The notes below the pieces were generated by a model. The model was not told the DNA's origin, searched no databases, and saw only the letters and a program-made list of their open reading frames with translations. 32,972 nucleotides of DNA from Bacillota bacterium (GTDB lineage: Bacteria > Bacillota > Clostridia > Christensenellales > Aristaeellaceae), in NCBI GenBank assembly GCA_023421395.1, contig JAEZTL010000030.1:1-32972 (forward strand), given 5' to 3'. The first letter of the stretch is position 1, and the number at the start of each line of letters is the position of its first letter. Below, piece after piece: positions 22,163 to 30,626 of the stretch. Position numbers and translations under genes: made by a program.

Positions 22163-24486
22163 TTTATGCCCTCCGAGATCCGCCATAACCTCTCAGGCGT
22201 TAATGGCAGTGAGAGGATGTCGATGCCAAACGCCGCCGAGAGCGCGTTGCCCAGCGCCGCAGCCATCGCGATGACGCCGTGCTCCGAATAGCTTCGCATG
22301 CCAAAGGGGGCGGTTTCATCCGGTGTCTCGATAAAATCCACGCGATAATCGGGCTCCTGCCCGAGGTGCATCAGCTTGTAGGTGCGCAGGTTTGGCGTTT
22401 GTAGAACGCCATCACCGCCGTAATGGTACGCCTCCCGGCTCGCAAGGCTCAAGCCCATCGCCATGCCGCCGGAGATCATCGTGCGCATCGATTCTGGATT
22501 CATTCGATTGCCTACGTCCATCACCGTTGAAGCGGAGATCAGCCGGTAGGTGAAGGATTCGATGTCTGCTTCGATTTCCACTACCTGTACGCCCGGCGTT
22601 CGGGTAGGTCCGGTCTTCCCTTTGCCGGTCCGGGTATCGAGATAGCTTAAATCCTTCAGGATGTAGCCGCCGCGGCCCAGCGCCGGCTCGCCGACCGATG
22701 CGCCTTCCGGTGTCTTGTACCCTTGTGCGACGTCCTTGAACAGGATGAATCGGGTGGGATTTTTCTTGGAGAAGACTCGGCCGTTCTCGATCATGATCTC
22801 TTCGTGCGGACAGTTAAGCGCTTCCGCGCCGGTGACGCGCAGTTGGTTCAGAATGTCGTCCGCCGCCCGGACAACCGCGTGCCCCGCCATGTATCCGGTG
22901 AGGCTGGCGACCGTCTTCCAGTGCTCCGGCGCGGTGCGCGTGTCAACCGCCATCACCACATGCACCTGGTCGATGCCGATGCCCAGTTTATTGGCGAGCA
23001 TTTGCGCCAGCAACGTCTGGCTGCCGGAGCCCATCTCCACGACGCCGGTATTCAGGTTGACGCTGCCGTCGCCGTTGAATGTGATCAGCGCGCCGGACAC
23101 GGCATTGGTGGGGGGATTGGCGGTCTTCCAAAGGCATGCCGCGCCCATCGCACGCACGGTGTGGGGTTTGATACACTTTGGCGCGCCGCCGTCCCACATG
23201 GCCAGCGGCTTGACCTTTTCAATGCACAGAGGTAAATCGCCGATGAAGCTTGCGGTGCAGGGAACCTGGGTGGGCGTCAAGTCACCGGGTCTGATCGCGT
23301 TGATCAGGCGGAGTTCAAGCGGATCCATCGAAAGCGTGCGGGCGAGCTCGTCCAGCGCGCGTTCGACGCAAAACGTGTAGGATTCATGGGCGAAGCCCCT
23401 GAAAGACGTGCTGTAGGTGTGATTGGTGTAGACGCAAATGGCGTCCAGATTCAGGTTTTCGATGTTGTACGGACCGGTGCCGTCGGCCGCGATCGCCTTG
23501 GTCATGTTGGGAGCAATGTCCGTATAAGCGCCCGAGTCCAGAAGGTAGGTCATGGTTGCGGCAAGGATCTTGCCTTCCCGGTCTGCTCCAAGGGCGATTT
23601 CCGCGTCCAGCCCGATCCTTGAGGGCGCGGATTCCATGTCCTGCTCGCGAGGGATGGTCAGCCTGACCGCCTTGCCGCCCACGCTTCGGGAAGCGAGAAA
23701 CGCCAGGATCTCGAGCATGACCGGCGCTTTCCCGCCGAAACCGCCACCCACGAATGGCACCAACACCCTGACCATGCCCACGGGGATCAAAAATGCCTCC
23801 GCAATTTGTTTTGCAACCGAATAGGGTGCCTGAGAAGAAGTGTGAATGGTCACCACACCGTCGGCGGATATCTCGCAGCGCGCGGTGCGCACTTCCATCG
23901 CCAGATGGTCCGACGGTGTCATGGAGTAACTCCGCCTAATAATCGTGCTGCATGTTTCCAGCACCCGCAATGCGTCGCCCTTTTGGACGCGGTAGTGGCT
24001 CGCCACGTTTGTCCCGGCCTCAAGGTAGATGTCCGGCATGACCTTTCGGTAACCGTCGTTCTTTTCATGGACAAGCGGCGAGCCCGGTTTCATCGCATCA
24101 GTTGGCGTCAACACCGCAGGCAGCGGCGCATACTCAACCTTGATCATTCGAGCCGCCCGCTCCGCCTCCCAATCGCTCGCGGCAACGACCATTGCGACGG
24201 GTTCCCCGGCATACCGGACGACTTCCCGCGCCAGCGCAGGCCGGTCCTGTACCAATGGGCCGAAGAGAAGCGCGCAGTCCTCGCCGGTCAGGACCGCCTT
24301 GACGCCCGGCGCCGCCTGCGCGGCGGACACGTCGATGCTCAGAATTCGGGCATGTGCGCGGGTGCTGGTTAAAAGGCGCGCATTCAATAGGCCCACGACG
24401 GGCAGGTCGTCCGTGTAAACGGCTTTCCCGGTGACCTTTTCCCAGGCTTCCTTTCGGCGCGCATTGGTTCCAACTGCTCCGCTGAT
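22159..24486 (-). CDS. Molybdenum hydroxylase large subunit (CoxL/XdhA-type), probable ATC start
   Basis: A 775-residue molybdopterin-binding subunit if started at the ATC codon 24486-24484. The frame upstream of the first standard start (GTG 24396) still encodes the family N-terminus, with RRKEAWEKVTGKAVYTDDLP, and a strong GGAGGGG lies 5 nt before the ATC. An in-frame TGA just upstream leaves no ATG, GTG or TTG. Other marks: VPFVGGGFGGK and TSFRGFAHES (molybdopterin contacts), and the C-terminal SYSEHGV, with a Glu at the usual place of the catalytic base. No CO-dehydrogenase AYRCSFR signature is visible, so a purine, aldehyde or N-heterocycle substrate is more likely. No cofactor-insertion gene (XdhC/CoxI) is in the window. 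Confidence 0.92.
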   Translation of the reverse strand: MSGAVGTNARRKEAWEKVTGKAVYTDDLPVVGLLNARLLTSTRAHARILSIDVSAAQAAPGVKAVLTGEDCALLFGPLVQDRPALAREVVRYAGEPVAMVVAASDWEAERAARMIKVEYAPLPAVLTPTDAMKPGSPLVHEKNDGYRKVMPDIYLEAGTNVASHYRVQKGDALRVLETCSTIIRRSYSMTPSDHLAMEVRTARCEISADGVVTIHTSSQAPYSVAKQIAEAFLIPVGMVRVLVPFVGGGFGGKAPVMLEILAFLASRSVGGKAVRLTIPREQDMESAPSRIGLDAEIALGADREGKILAATMTYLLDSGAYTDIAPNMTKAIAADGTGPYNIENLNLDAICVYTNHTYSTSFRGFAHESYTFCVERALDELARTLSMDPLELRLINAIRPGDLTPTQVPCTASFIGDLPLCIEKVKPLAMWDGGAPKCIKPHTVRAMGAACLWKTANPPTNAVSGALITFNGDGSVNLNTGVVEMGSGSQTLLAQMLANKLGIGIDQVHVVMAVDTRTAPEHWKTVASLTGYMAGHAVVRAADDILNQLRVTGAEALNCPHEEIMIENGRVFSKKNPTRFILFKDVAQGYKTPEGASVGEPALGRGGYILKDLSYLDTRTGKGKTGPTRTPGVQVVEIEADIESFTYRLISASTVMDVGNRMNPESMRTMISGGMAMGLSLASREAYHYGGDGVLQTPNLRTYKLMHLGQEPDYRVDFIETPDETAPFGMRSYSEHGVIAMAAALGNALSAAFGIDILSLPLTPERLWRISEGIK

Positions 24487-24936
24487 AACGACCCCTCCAA
24501 TCAGTCATTATTCTCATCGTGTGAACATGGAAATATGCGGCGTTGCCGCCATGGCATCAAAATGACTGATATAGAGCGAATTCTCTGAGTTTCAGTGCTT
24601 AAGGAGCATATCCTCCGCAGGAAGGATTCCCGCTTTATCTGGTTCCGCTTTCTGCCATTGCGCCGTAAGGAGATGGTCTTTCGATCCCTTCACACGGAGC
24701 ATCATGGTTGTGTTCCCGCCGGGCTTCCCGCAGGATTTGAAAAGGAGCGAGCCCTTTCGGAGATTGATGGAAACCATACCATGAATCGATCCTGCCGAAG
24801 CGGATGGAAAAGAAACGCCGTTATGCCGAAAAAATATGTTCGGTGACTTAAGATAACTTCTGCTCCTTCCTATGGCGTTTTGTGTATGAGGGTGTTATAA
24901 TGCTAAAGAAAAATAACGTCTGTGCAAAGGAATGTG
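24487..24936. other. Divergent intergenic region, molybdenum hydroxylase / ROK regulator
   Basis: A 450-bp gap. It contains a small GCGGC-gtt-GCCGC hairpin near 24538-24550, about 55 bp upstream of the hydroxylase, and the promoter of the ROK gene at its right end. Frames of 61 and 83 codons inside it have no ribosome site or recognisable content. A promoter for the minus-strand operon must lie here, but no consensus was clear. Confidence 0.5.
24893..24901 (+). promoter_or_regulatory. Extended -10 promoter of the ROK regulator
   Basis: TG-T-TATAAT, a perfect -10 with the extended TGn element, 35 bp before the ROK start. The -35 region (TGGCGT) is poor, as is usual with extended -10 promoters. 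Confidence 0.6.
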
Positions 24937-26172
24937 ATGGGGTTGGAGACCTACGTGAGAATCGACAGGCATCAGATGGCCCGGATCAACCGGCAGAGCG
25001 TCATGCGCTGTATCGCCAACCATGCGCCGATCAATCGCGCGGCCATTGCCCGTCTGACCGGCCTGAGCCTGCCAACCGTGATGGTCATCACCGACGAGTT
25101 GCTCCAGCACGGCATGATCTTGGCACAGAAAGAGACGAAGCGCAGCCTGGGCAAGCGTCCGGAAGTATTATCGGTATGCGGTGAGCATTACCGATTTATC
25201 GGTGTGGACATCGGCCGCACGGCCACCCGCGTGGTGGTGGTGGGCCTGGACAAGCAGCCAATCTTTACGCTCAGGTTTCCCACCGAGCATTTCGAACAAG
25301 CCAGCGGTTTTGTGGACCGCATCTGTGAGGCAATCCAGGATGCCATTGTCCAATCCAAAGTGGAGCGGGATACCATCGTCGGCGTGTGCGTGGCCATGCC
25401 TGGCCTCATCGAACAGCATACGGGGAATGTGCTGTTCTCCCCCAACTTCGGCTGGAAAGACGTGCCGCTGCAGGAATGGATGAATGCGCGGCTGCCGTAT
25501 CAGGTGATTGTGGAAAACGCCAACCGCGCACAGGGTATGTGGGAAATCTGCAGAAATCAGGGTGACGAGCAGCTTTCGGTCCTGTGCATTGGCCTGGGGT
25601 ACGGCATTGGCGGCGCGTTTTTCGAAAACGGCAAGCTGTACTACGGCGCCAGCGGCACCAGCGGAGAGATCGGACACATCACCGTCAGCCGCGACAATGT
25701 GCGGTGCTCTTGCGGCAATCGGGGGTGTCTGGAGGCGATGGCATCGGGCTCGGCGCTGGCCCAGCAGGCGCAGAGCGCCGTCGCAAGCGGCGTACCGACA
25801 TTGCTTGAGGAGCTTTGCGGCGGGGCCGTGGGTACGATTGACGCCAAGATGGTTTTCAAAGCGGCGGGGAAAGGCGACGCGGTATCCCGGGAGCTGATCG
25901 AAAAGGCCGCCGAATACATTGGGCAGGCGCTGGCCATTACCATCAACGTCATGGATCCGGACAAGATTTATCTGTGCGGCGGCCTCATGAAAAACGGCGA
26001 AGAGTTTTTGCGGCTGATTCGTGAAGCCACGCTCCGCCGGCAAATGCATCAGGCGGGCCGGAATGTAATGATCCTGCCCGGCACCTTGGAGGAGTGGAAT
26101 GTGGCGCTGGGCGCAACGCAGGTGATCCCTTACTATGAATGGAACGCGGAGCAGCTCGCGTTCATGCGCTGA
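24937..26172 (+). CDS. ROK-family transcriptional regulator
   Basis: A 411-residue repressor/kinase-like regulator of the NagC/XylR type. The N-terminus holds a winged helix-turn-helix (INRAAIARLTGLSLPTVMVI). The ROK domain begins GVDIGRTATRVVVVGLD. The zinc site CSCGNRGCLE supplies Cys257, Cys259 and Cys264, with the upstream His in GEIGHITV. It ends with MDPDKIYLCGGLM. ATG 24937 best fits the AAAGGA site; two GTG codons lie just upstream. It is in the same direction as the importer operon that starts at 26.5 kb, which has its own near-perfect promoter, so this protein is the obvious repressor, released by an intracellular sugar. It might also control the divergent molybdenum hydroxylase. 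Confidence 0.93.
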   Translation: MGLETYVRIDRHQMARINRQSVMRCIANHAPINRAAIARLTGLSLPTVMVITDELLQHGMILAQKETKRSLGKRPEVLSVCGEHYRFIGVDIGRTATRVVVVGLDKQPIFTLRFPTEHFEQASGFVDRICEAIQDAIVQSKVERDTIVGVCVAMPGLIEQHTGNVLFSPNFGWKDVPLQEWMNARLPYQVIVENANRAQGMWEICRNQGDEQLSVLCIGLGYGIGGAFFENGKLYYGASGTSGEIGHITVSRDNVRCSCGNRGCLEAMASGSALAQQAQSAVASGVPTLLEELCGGAVGTIDAKMVFKAAGKGDAVSRELIEKAAEYIGQALAITINVMDPDKIYLCGGLMKNGEEFLRLIREATLRRQMHQAGRNVMILPGTLEEWNVALGATQVIPYYEWNAEQLAFMR

Positions 26173-26252
26173 CGCCCTTGGGACGGATCGATCCCTGTGC
26201 GTATTCTCGCGCGCAACCCTTCGGCTCCGGAAACGTTATGAGTTTACTTGCT

Positions 26253-26288
26253 CCCAGCGGACGCTCGTTCCGCCGGGTCGATTTTTTT
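26253..26288 (+). terminator. Rho-independent terminator of the ROK gene
   Basis: CCC-A-GCGGA, a 7-nt loop and TCCGC-C-GGG form an 8-bp stem with one A-C mismatch, followed by TCGA and seven T. It lies 81 bp after the ROK stop and separates it from the importer promoter. Confidence 0.7.
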
Positions 26289-26355
26289 ATTTGGTTTGCA
26301 AAGGATGTAAATTCGGAGTACTGAGCGAACCGAAACAATCATGTCGCGAATACAA

Positions 26356-26371
26356 AACGGAGAGGTCCGTT
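26356..26371. promoter_or_regulatory. Inverted repeat upstream of the importer promoter
   Basis: AACGGA-GAGG-TCCGTT is a perfect 6+6 inverted repeat, 33 bp before the -35 box of the promoter at 26405. It could be a regulator binding site (the ROK protein is the first candidate) or a chance repeat. Confidence 0.35.
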
Positions 26372-26404
26372 ATTGTTAAACCGCTACATCTGTGAAATAA
26401 AGTG

Positions 26405-26457
26405 TTGACAACATGCGAGGCGATGATTATAATACGGGTAGTAGTTAGATCACCTAA
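26405..26457 (+). promoter_or_regulatory. Full-consensus sigma-A promoter with possible operator
   Basis: TTGACA at 26405-26410, exactly 17 bp, and TATAAT at 26428-26433: a match to the sigma-A consensus at all twelve positions. Just after the predicted start (about 26440) is TTAG-atcac-CTAA (26445-26457), a candidate repressor site where binding would block initiation. A promoter this strong on a catabolic operon suggests repression, probably by the adjacent ROK protein. Confidence 0.85.
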
Positions 26458-26518
26458 GTTATATTGCGGAAGCGGCTGGAATCTTCCGGTCAAATCATTC
26501 AGGAAGAGGGGCTATGGC

Positions 26519-27523
26519 ATGAGGCGCGCATACGCGGCAGAGGCCGACAAGTCAGAAATGAGGCGTATTTCGCCGGTCAAGAGGTTTTTCCTTCAGCCTT
26601 ATTCCAGCGCGGTCACGGCGTGCGCGCTCTTAATCCTCCTCTTTTCCATGTCCACTGACTCGTTTCTAAGTTCGTTCAACCTGTTCAATCTGTCGAGGAC
26701 CGTTGCGAACTACGGCTTTATCGCCGCGGCGCAGCTGATGGTGGTGGTCATCGGAGGCATGAACCTGTCGGTTGGCTCCGTTGGCGCGCTTGCGACGGTG
26801 GTCTCTGGCCTGATGATGCAAAATCTGGGAATGCCTTCCTATCTGGTGTTTATCCTGACCACGCTGACGGGCGCGCTGTGCGGCCTTATAAACGGGATGC
26901 TGATCACGCGCCTGCGGCTCGCGCCGTTTGTCATCACGCTGGCCATGTCCTTTGTGTTCGACGGCATCGCGACGGGAATCTCCCACGGCTATTCCTACGC
27001 GATCAATGAAGGCTTCTCGGCCGTCGGCCGCGGAAGAATGCTGGGTACTTCATCGTTGTTTGTGCTGTTCGTCGCGCTGGTTCTGGTTCTGGTCGTCATG
27101 TTCCGCTTCACGATCTTTGGAAGAAACGTGCTGGCCACCGGCGGCAACATCAGCGCCGCGCGGCTCTCCGGCATCAAGGTTGACCGGGTGGTCATCCTGT
27201 GCAACGTCGTCTCCTGCGCGCTGGCGGCGATCGCGGCCATGCTGTGGACGTCGAAGACCGGTACAGCCTCTCCGACCACGGGATCGGACTGGATGCTCTT
27301 CTCCTTCGCGGTCTGCGCCATCGGCGGTATATCACTTGCCGGCGGCAACTTTACGGCGATCGGCTTCTTCTGTGGCGCCTGCATCCTGACAATGGTCAGA
27401 AACGGCCTGACGATGATGCACGTGGACATCTACTTTGAAGAAATGTTCATTGGCGCGGTCATCCTTATCGCAGTCTCAATCGAGAGCTTGCGAAGCCGCG
27501 TCGCCCGCAACCTGACCGTTTGA
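26519..27523 (+). CDS. Ribose-class ABC transporter permease
   Basis: A 334-residue RbsC-type membrane protein. After a charged N-terminus of about 30 residues come many hydrophobic segments. Family marks: FIAAAQLMVVVIGGMNLSVGS, INGMLITRLRLAPFVITLAM and AVCAIGGISLAGGNFTAIG. ATG 26519 follows AGGAAGAGGGG; the longer frame upstream covers the promoter and is rejected. The order permease, binding protein, ATPase differs from the first importer, so the two systems are not simple duplicates. Confidence 0.94.
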   Translation: MRRAYAAEADKSEMRRISPVKRFFLQPYSSAVTACALLILLFSMSTDSFLSSFNLFNLSRTVANYGFIAAAQLMVVVIGGMNLSVGSVGALATVVSGLMMQNLGMPSYLVFILTTLTGALCGLINGMLITRLRLAPFVITLAMSFVFDGIATGISHGYSYAINEGFSAVGRGRMLGTSSLFVLFVALVLVLVVMFRFTIFGRNVLATGGNISAARLSGIKVDRVVILCNVVSCALAAIAAMLWTSKTGTASPTTGSDWMLFSFAVCAIGGISLAGGNFTAIGFFCGACILTMVRNGLTMMHVDIYFEEMFIGAVILIAVSIESLRSRVARNLTV

Positions 27524-27602
27524 CCAAAGCTTTGGAAAGGAGGACTGTTTTGCGCTGCGTCCCGCGAACCGGTACCCGATCAAATTTGAGGAGGTTCGAC
27601 CC

Positions 27603-28667
27603 ATGAAGAAACTGGTATGCCTTCTGATCGCGCTGATTCTGACCTTCTCCGCGGTTGGCAGCTTTGCCGAAACCGCCGTCGACACCAAAGCTGCGCTTTC
27701 CAACCTGTCATGGGAATTCACCCAGGAAGAGTACAAGCTGTCCTGCTACTGGCCTTCGCCGGACATCTTCTTCGATTCCTATGTGCTCAAGGGCCTGCAA
27801 GCCTTCGAGGCGGATTTCGGGCAGAAAGTGAACTACACCGTCGGTACCGAGTGGACCCAGGACGTCGAGAACCAGACCGTCGAGGCGCTGGCGGCGCAGG
27901 GCTACAACCTGTTCTACATCTTCGGCGCGGACACCGCGGGCGCGAACGGGCTCTACGAAGAGTTGTACAACGCAGGCTGTGAAGTGGTGAACTACGGCGG
28001 CCTGGTGAACGATCCTCAGAAGTCGGCGCTGACCCTGTGCTCCAACGTCTATGTTCAGGCCTACAATTCCACCCTCAAGTTGATTGAGGAAATGGGCGGG
28101 GAAGGCCAGATCATCAACGTCCTGGAAAACCTGGGCGACGTCAATACGCTCAAGCGCCAGCAAGGTGTCGAAGCGGCCGTTGCCGAGCATGCCGACAAGG
28201 TCTCCATTGCGCAGACCATCGCTGACATCAAGACCGATGCCGAAGGTTACGCCAAGGTGACCGACGCGCTGGCCGCGAACGCCGGCGTCAAGGGCATCAT
28301 CGCTACCGGTGGCACGGCCTCCAAGGGCCTCGCCACGGCCATGACCGATTACTACGCCATCGCCCCCGATGCCCCGCACATCGCCTGCGCGACGATGGAC
28401 CAGTCCGACGAAGTCATGAGGGCGCTGGCTGGCGGCTTCGTGGATCATACCGTCTCCCAGAACGGCTGGGGCATGGGCTATATCTGCCCGCTGGTGCTCA
28501 TGTATCTGTCCGACGGCTGGGAGCCTGTGACCTGGGGCCAGCACATCGACACCGGCTATGTGTTCATCACCAAGGACAACATCGATACCTGGCAGACCGA
28601 CATCGAAGCGCTCTCCATGGACATCATTTCCTCGATCGAGTCCGAGATGCTGAAGAAGCCCGCCTAA
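27603..28667 (+). CDS. Ribose-class ABC transporter substrate-binding protein
   Basis: A 354-residue secreted binding protein of the sugar-binding class I fold. The Sec signal covers the first ~22 residues (KK, hydrophobic LVCLLIALILTFSAV, cleavage SFA-E) with no lipobox cysteine. Typical elements are VLKGLQAFEADFG, AALAAQGYNLFYI-type lobe contacts and ANAGVKGIIATGGTASKGLA. It is longer than usual RbsB proteins (about 300 residues) because of an extended N-terminal segment and a C-terminal tail. It lies between the permease and ATPase genes. The mutarotase and isomerase downstream suggest an aldose ligand such as lyxose, rhamnose or a related sugar. Confidence 0.9.
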   Translation: MKKLVCLLIALILTFSAVGSFAETAVDTKAALSNLSWEFTQEEYKLSCYWPSPDIFFDSYVLKGLQAFEADFGQKVNYTVGTEWTQDVENQTVEALAAQGYNLFYIFGADTAGANGLYEELYNAGCEVVNYGGLVNDPQKSALTLCSNVYVQAYNSTLKLIEEMGGEGQIINVLENLGDVNTLKRQQGVEAAVAEHADKVSIAQTIADIKTDAEGYAKVTDALAANAGVKGIIATGGTASKGLATAMTDYYAIAPDAPHIACATMDQSDEVMRALAGGFVDHTVSQNGWGMGYICPLVLMYLSDGWEPVTWGQHIDTGYVFITKDNIDTWQTDIEALSMDIISSIESEMLKKPA

Positions 28668-28684
28668 TCCTTCCGATGTCCTTT

Positions 28685-28717
28685 GCCTTCCGCCCGGGCC
28701 GCGTCCGGGCGGAAGGC
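28685..28717 (+). other. Intercistronic hairpin after the binding-protein gene
   Basis: GCCTTCCGCCCGG, a 7-nt loop and CCGGGCGGAAGGC form a perfect 13-bp, very GC-rich stem between the binding-protein stop (28667) and the ATPase start (28751). TCGCCG follows, not a U-tract. Expected role: 3' protection of the binding-protein mRNA or partial termination. Confidence 0.8.
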
Positions 28718-28750
28718 TCGCCGCTCACAAACTGAACTGGAGGCCTTGAC

Positions 28751-30265
28751 ATGCTGGAGCTGCACAACATTTCCAAATCGTTTCAGGGTGTGAAAGCGCT
28801 CAGGGATGTTTCCGTCTCGTTTCACGAGGGGGAGATTCACGCGGTGCTGGGCGAAAACGGAGCTGGAAAGTCCACGCTGATGAAAATCGTCTGCGGCATC
28901 TATCAGGCCGATCAGGGCGATATCATGCTTGACGGCAAAAAACTGCGCCTGCGCGATTTCCACGACGCGGTCAAAAACCGCATTTCCATTGTCAATCAGG
29001 AAATCAACTTGATCCCCGAAGCCAGCATCGCGGAAAACATCGTGCTGGACAAGATGGATCAGTTCTCCAAACTTGGCGTTGTAGACTGGAAAGCGGTTAA
29101 CAAAACTGCTTCTCTCTATATGAAGAAGGTCGGATTGGATTTCGACCCAAAGATGCCTGTGCTCCACTTGAGCGCGGCGCGGAAACAGCTGATTCAGATT
29201 GCCAAAGCGCTTTCCACGGACGCGAAAGTGCTGATGCTGGACGAACCCACATCCAGCCTCACCCAGTACGAAGCCAACACGCTCTTTGAGATCCTGCGAG
29301 AGCTCAAAAAGACCGGCGTCATCATGATCTTTGTCTCTCATAAATTGGAAGAGGTCATGGCGTTGTGCGACCGGGTGACGGTTTTGCGTGACGGCCGCTT
29401 CGTGGGCACCGACAGCATCGAAAACATGGACAAACAGCGCATGATACGGATGATGATCGGGCGCGAATCGAACATCGTCTACCGTGGGCGGCTGGATGCC
29501 GCCGGGCAGCCCGTCGCCTTTGAGGCGAAAAGCATCTGCTCCAGCGGATACGGCTTTCGCGATCTCAGCTTTTACGTGCGAAAGGGAGAGATCCTGGGTT
29601 TCTATGGTTTGGTGGGTTCCGGGCGCAGCGAGTTGGTGCGCACGGTGGTGGGCATCGACCGGATGTCCTCCGGCGAGGTTTATCTGAAAGGGAAACGCAT
29701 CGAGCCCAAGTCCTTCGCGGAAAGCCTGCACCGCTACGGCATTGGCTACATCACCGAAAACCGAAAGGAAGAGGGCCTGTTCCTGGACGATACGGTCCGC
29801 ATGAACGTGTGCCTCAACACGCTACGCAAGCTGTTTTTCCGAAAAAAGGTGCCGCTGATCTCGCCGGAAAAGGAAAGGCAGAATGCCGATACCTTCATCG
29901 GAAAACTGGAAATCAAGACGAACTCCCAGAATGCCAGAGCCAGCAGCCTCTCCGGCGGCAACCAGCAGAAGGTGTCCATATCCAAATGGCTTTCCGCTGG
30001 CTGCGATGTGCTGATCATCGACGAACCGACCGTCGGTGTTGACGTGGGCGCGAAAGAATATATCCATCAGCTCATCTGGAACCTTGCAAAGGAGGAGAAC
30101 AAGGCCATCATACTGATCTCCTCCGACATGAACGAGATCATATCGCTCGCCCGGCGGATCCAAGTCTTTAAAGATCAGAAGATTGTCGCGGAGCTTGAGG
30201 GTGAGGAATACTTCGCGCTTTCCGGGACGCAGATCAGCGCAGACATCGCAAAATCCTTTCTATAG
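28751..30265 (+). CDS. Ribose-class sugar ABC transporter double ATPase
   Basis: A 504-residue fused ATPase. The N-terminal domain has Walker A GENGAGKST, Walker B MLDEPTSSLT and the switch region FVSHKLEE. Its signature is LSAARKQLIQIA, degenerate compared with LSGGQ, as is common for the first domain of this family. The C-terminal domain has the degenerate P-loop GLVGSGRSE, a full signature LSGGNQQKVSI and Walker B LIIDEPTVGVDVGAK. ATG 28751 follows CTGGAGG. It energises the permease at 26519. Confidence 0.95.
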   Translation: MLELHNISKSFQGVKALRDVSVSFHEGEIHAVLGENGAGKSTLMKIVCGIYQADQGDIMLDGKKLRLRDFHDAVKNRISIVNQEINLIPEASIAENIVLDKMDQFSKLGVVDWKAVNKTASLYMKKVGLDFDPKMPVLHLSAARKQLIQIAKALSTDAKVLMLDEPTSSLTQYEANTLFEILRELKKTGVIMIFVSHKLEEVMALCDRVTVLRDGRFVGTDSIENMDKQRMIRMMIGRESNIVYRGRLDAAGQPVAFEAKSICSSGYGFRDLSFYVRKGEILGFYGLVGSGRSELVRTVVGIDRMSSGEVYLKGKRIEPKSFAESLHRYGIGYITENRKEEGLFLDDTVRMNVCLNTLRKLFFRKKVPLISPEKERQNADTFIGKLEIKTNSQNARASSLSGGNQQKVSISKWLSAGCDVLIIDEPTVGVDVGAKEYIHQLIWNLAKEENKAIILISSDMNEIISLARRIQVFKDQKIVAELEGEEYFALSGTQISADIAKSFL

Positions 30266-30282
30266 ATGGGGGAGCGGCGTCC

Positions 30283-30603
30283 ATGGAGAAGAACGGTTTG
30301 CTTATCGCGGTCAAACCCGGCATGTTGCAGCGGTATATCGAACTGCACGACAACCAGCCTGAAGAAATCAGAAGCCTGATGAAGCAGTGCGGTTTTCGCA
30401 AGTGCGAGATTTTTGTCAAGGAAATCGCCGGGACAACCTATCTCTTTCAATACAACGAAGTTGAGGGGGATCTGAAGGCGCTGAACGAAAGCCCCGCCTA
30501 CAAAGAGTGGCTTCGCATAACCGGTGAATGTCAGCAGCCGTTGCCTGGGGAAACCTTCTGGCAGAACCTGAAGCAGGTCTACGCGCTCGACATGGAAGAG
30601 TAA
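30283..30603 (+). CDS. L-rhamnose mutarotase family protein
   Basis: A 106-residue protein of the RhaM/DUF718 family, which interconverts alpha and beta anomers of L-rhamnose and related sugars. Length and pattern fit: YIELHDNQPEEIRSLMKQ (His near residue 22 at the catalytic place), FRKCEIFVKEIAGTTYLFQY, and the ending AYKEWLRITGECQQPLPG with WQNLKQVYALD. ATG 30283 follows GGGGGAG. It is 17 bp after the ATPase gene and 23 bp before the isomerase. No rhamnose isomerase, kinase or aldolase is nearby, so the sugar handled may not be rhamnose. Confidence 0.85.
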   Translation: MEKNGLLIAVKPGMLQRYIELHDNQPEEIRSLMKQCGFRKCEIFVKEIAGTTYLFQYNEVEGDLKALNESPAYKEWLRITGECQQPLPGETFWQNLKQVYALDMEE

Positions 30604-30626
30604 CATGGTTTTGGAGGGATGGTTGG

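Noticed and set aside
24592..24846. Open frames of 61 (-) and 83 (+) residues in the divergent gap
   Set aside because: No ribosome sites, no motifs, and they overlap each other in a region expected to be regulatory.
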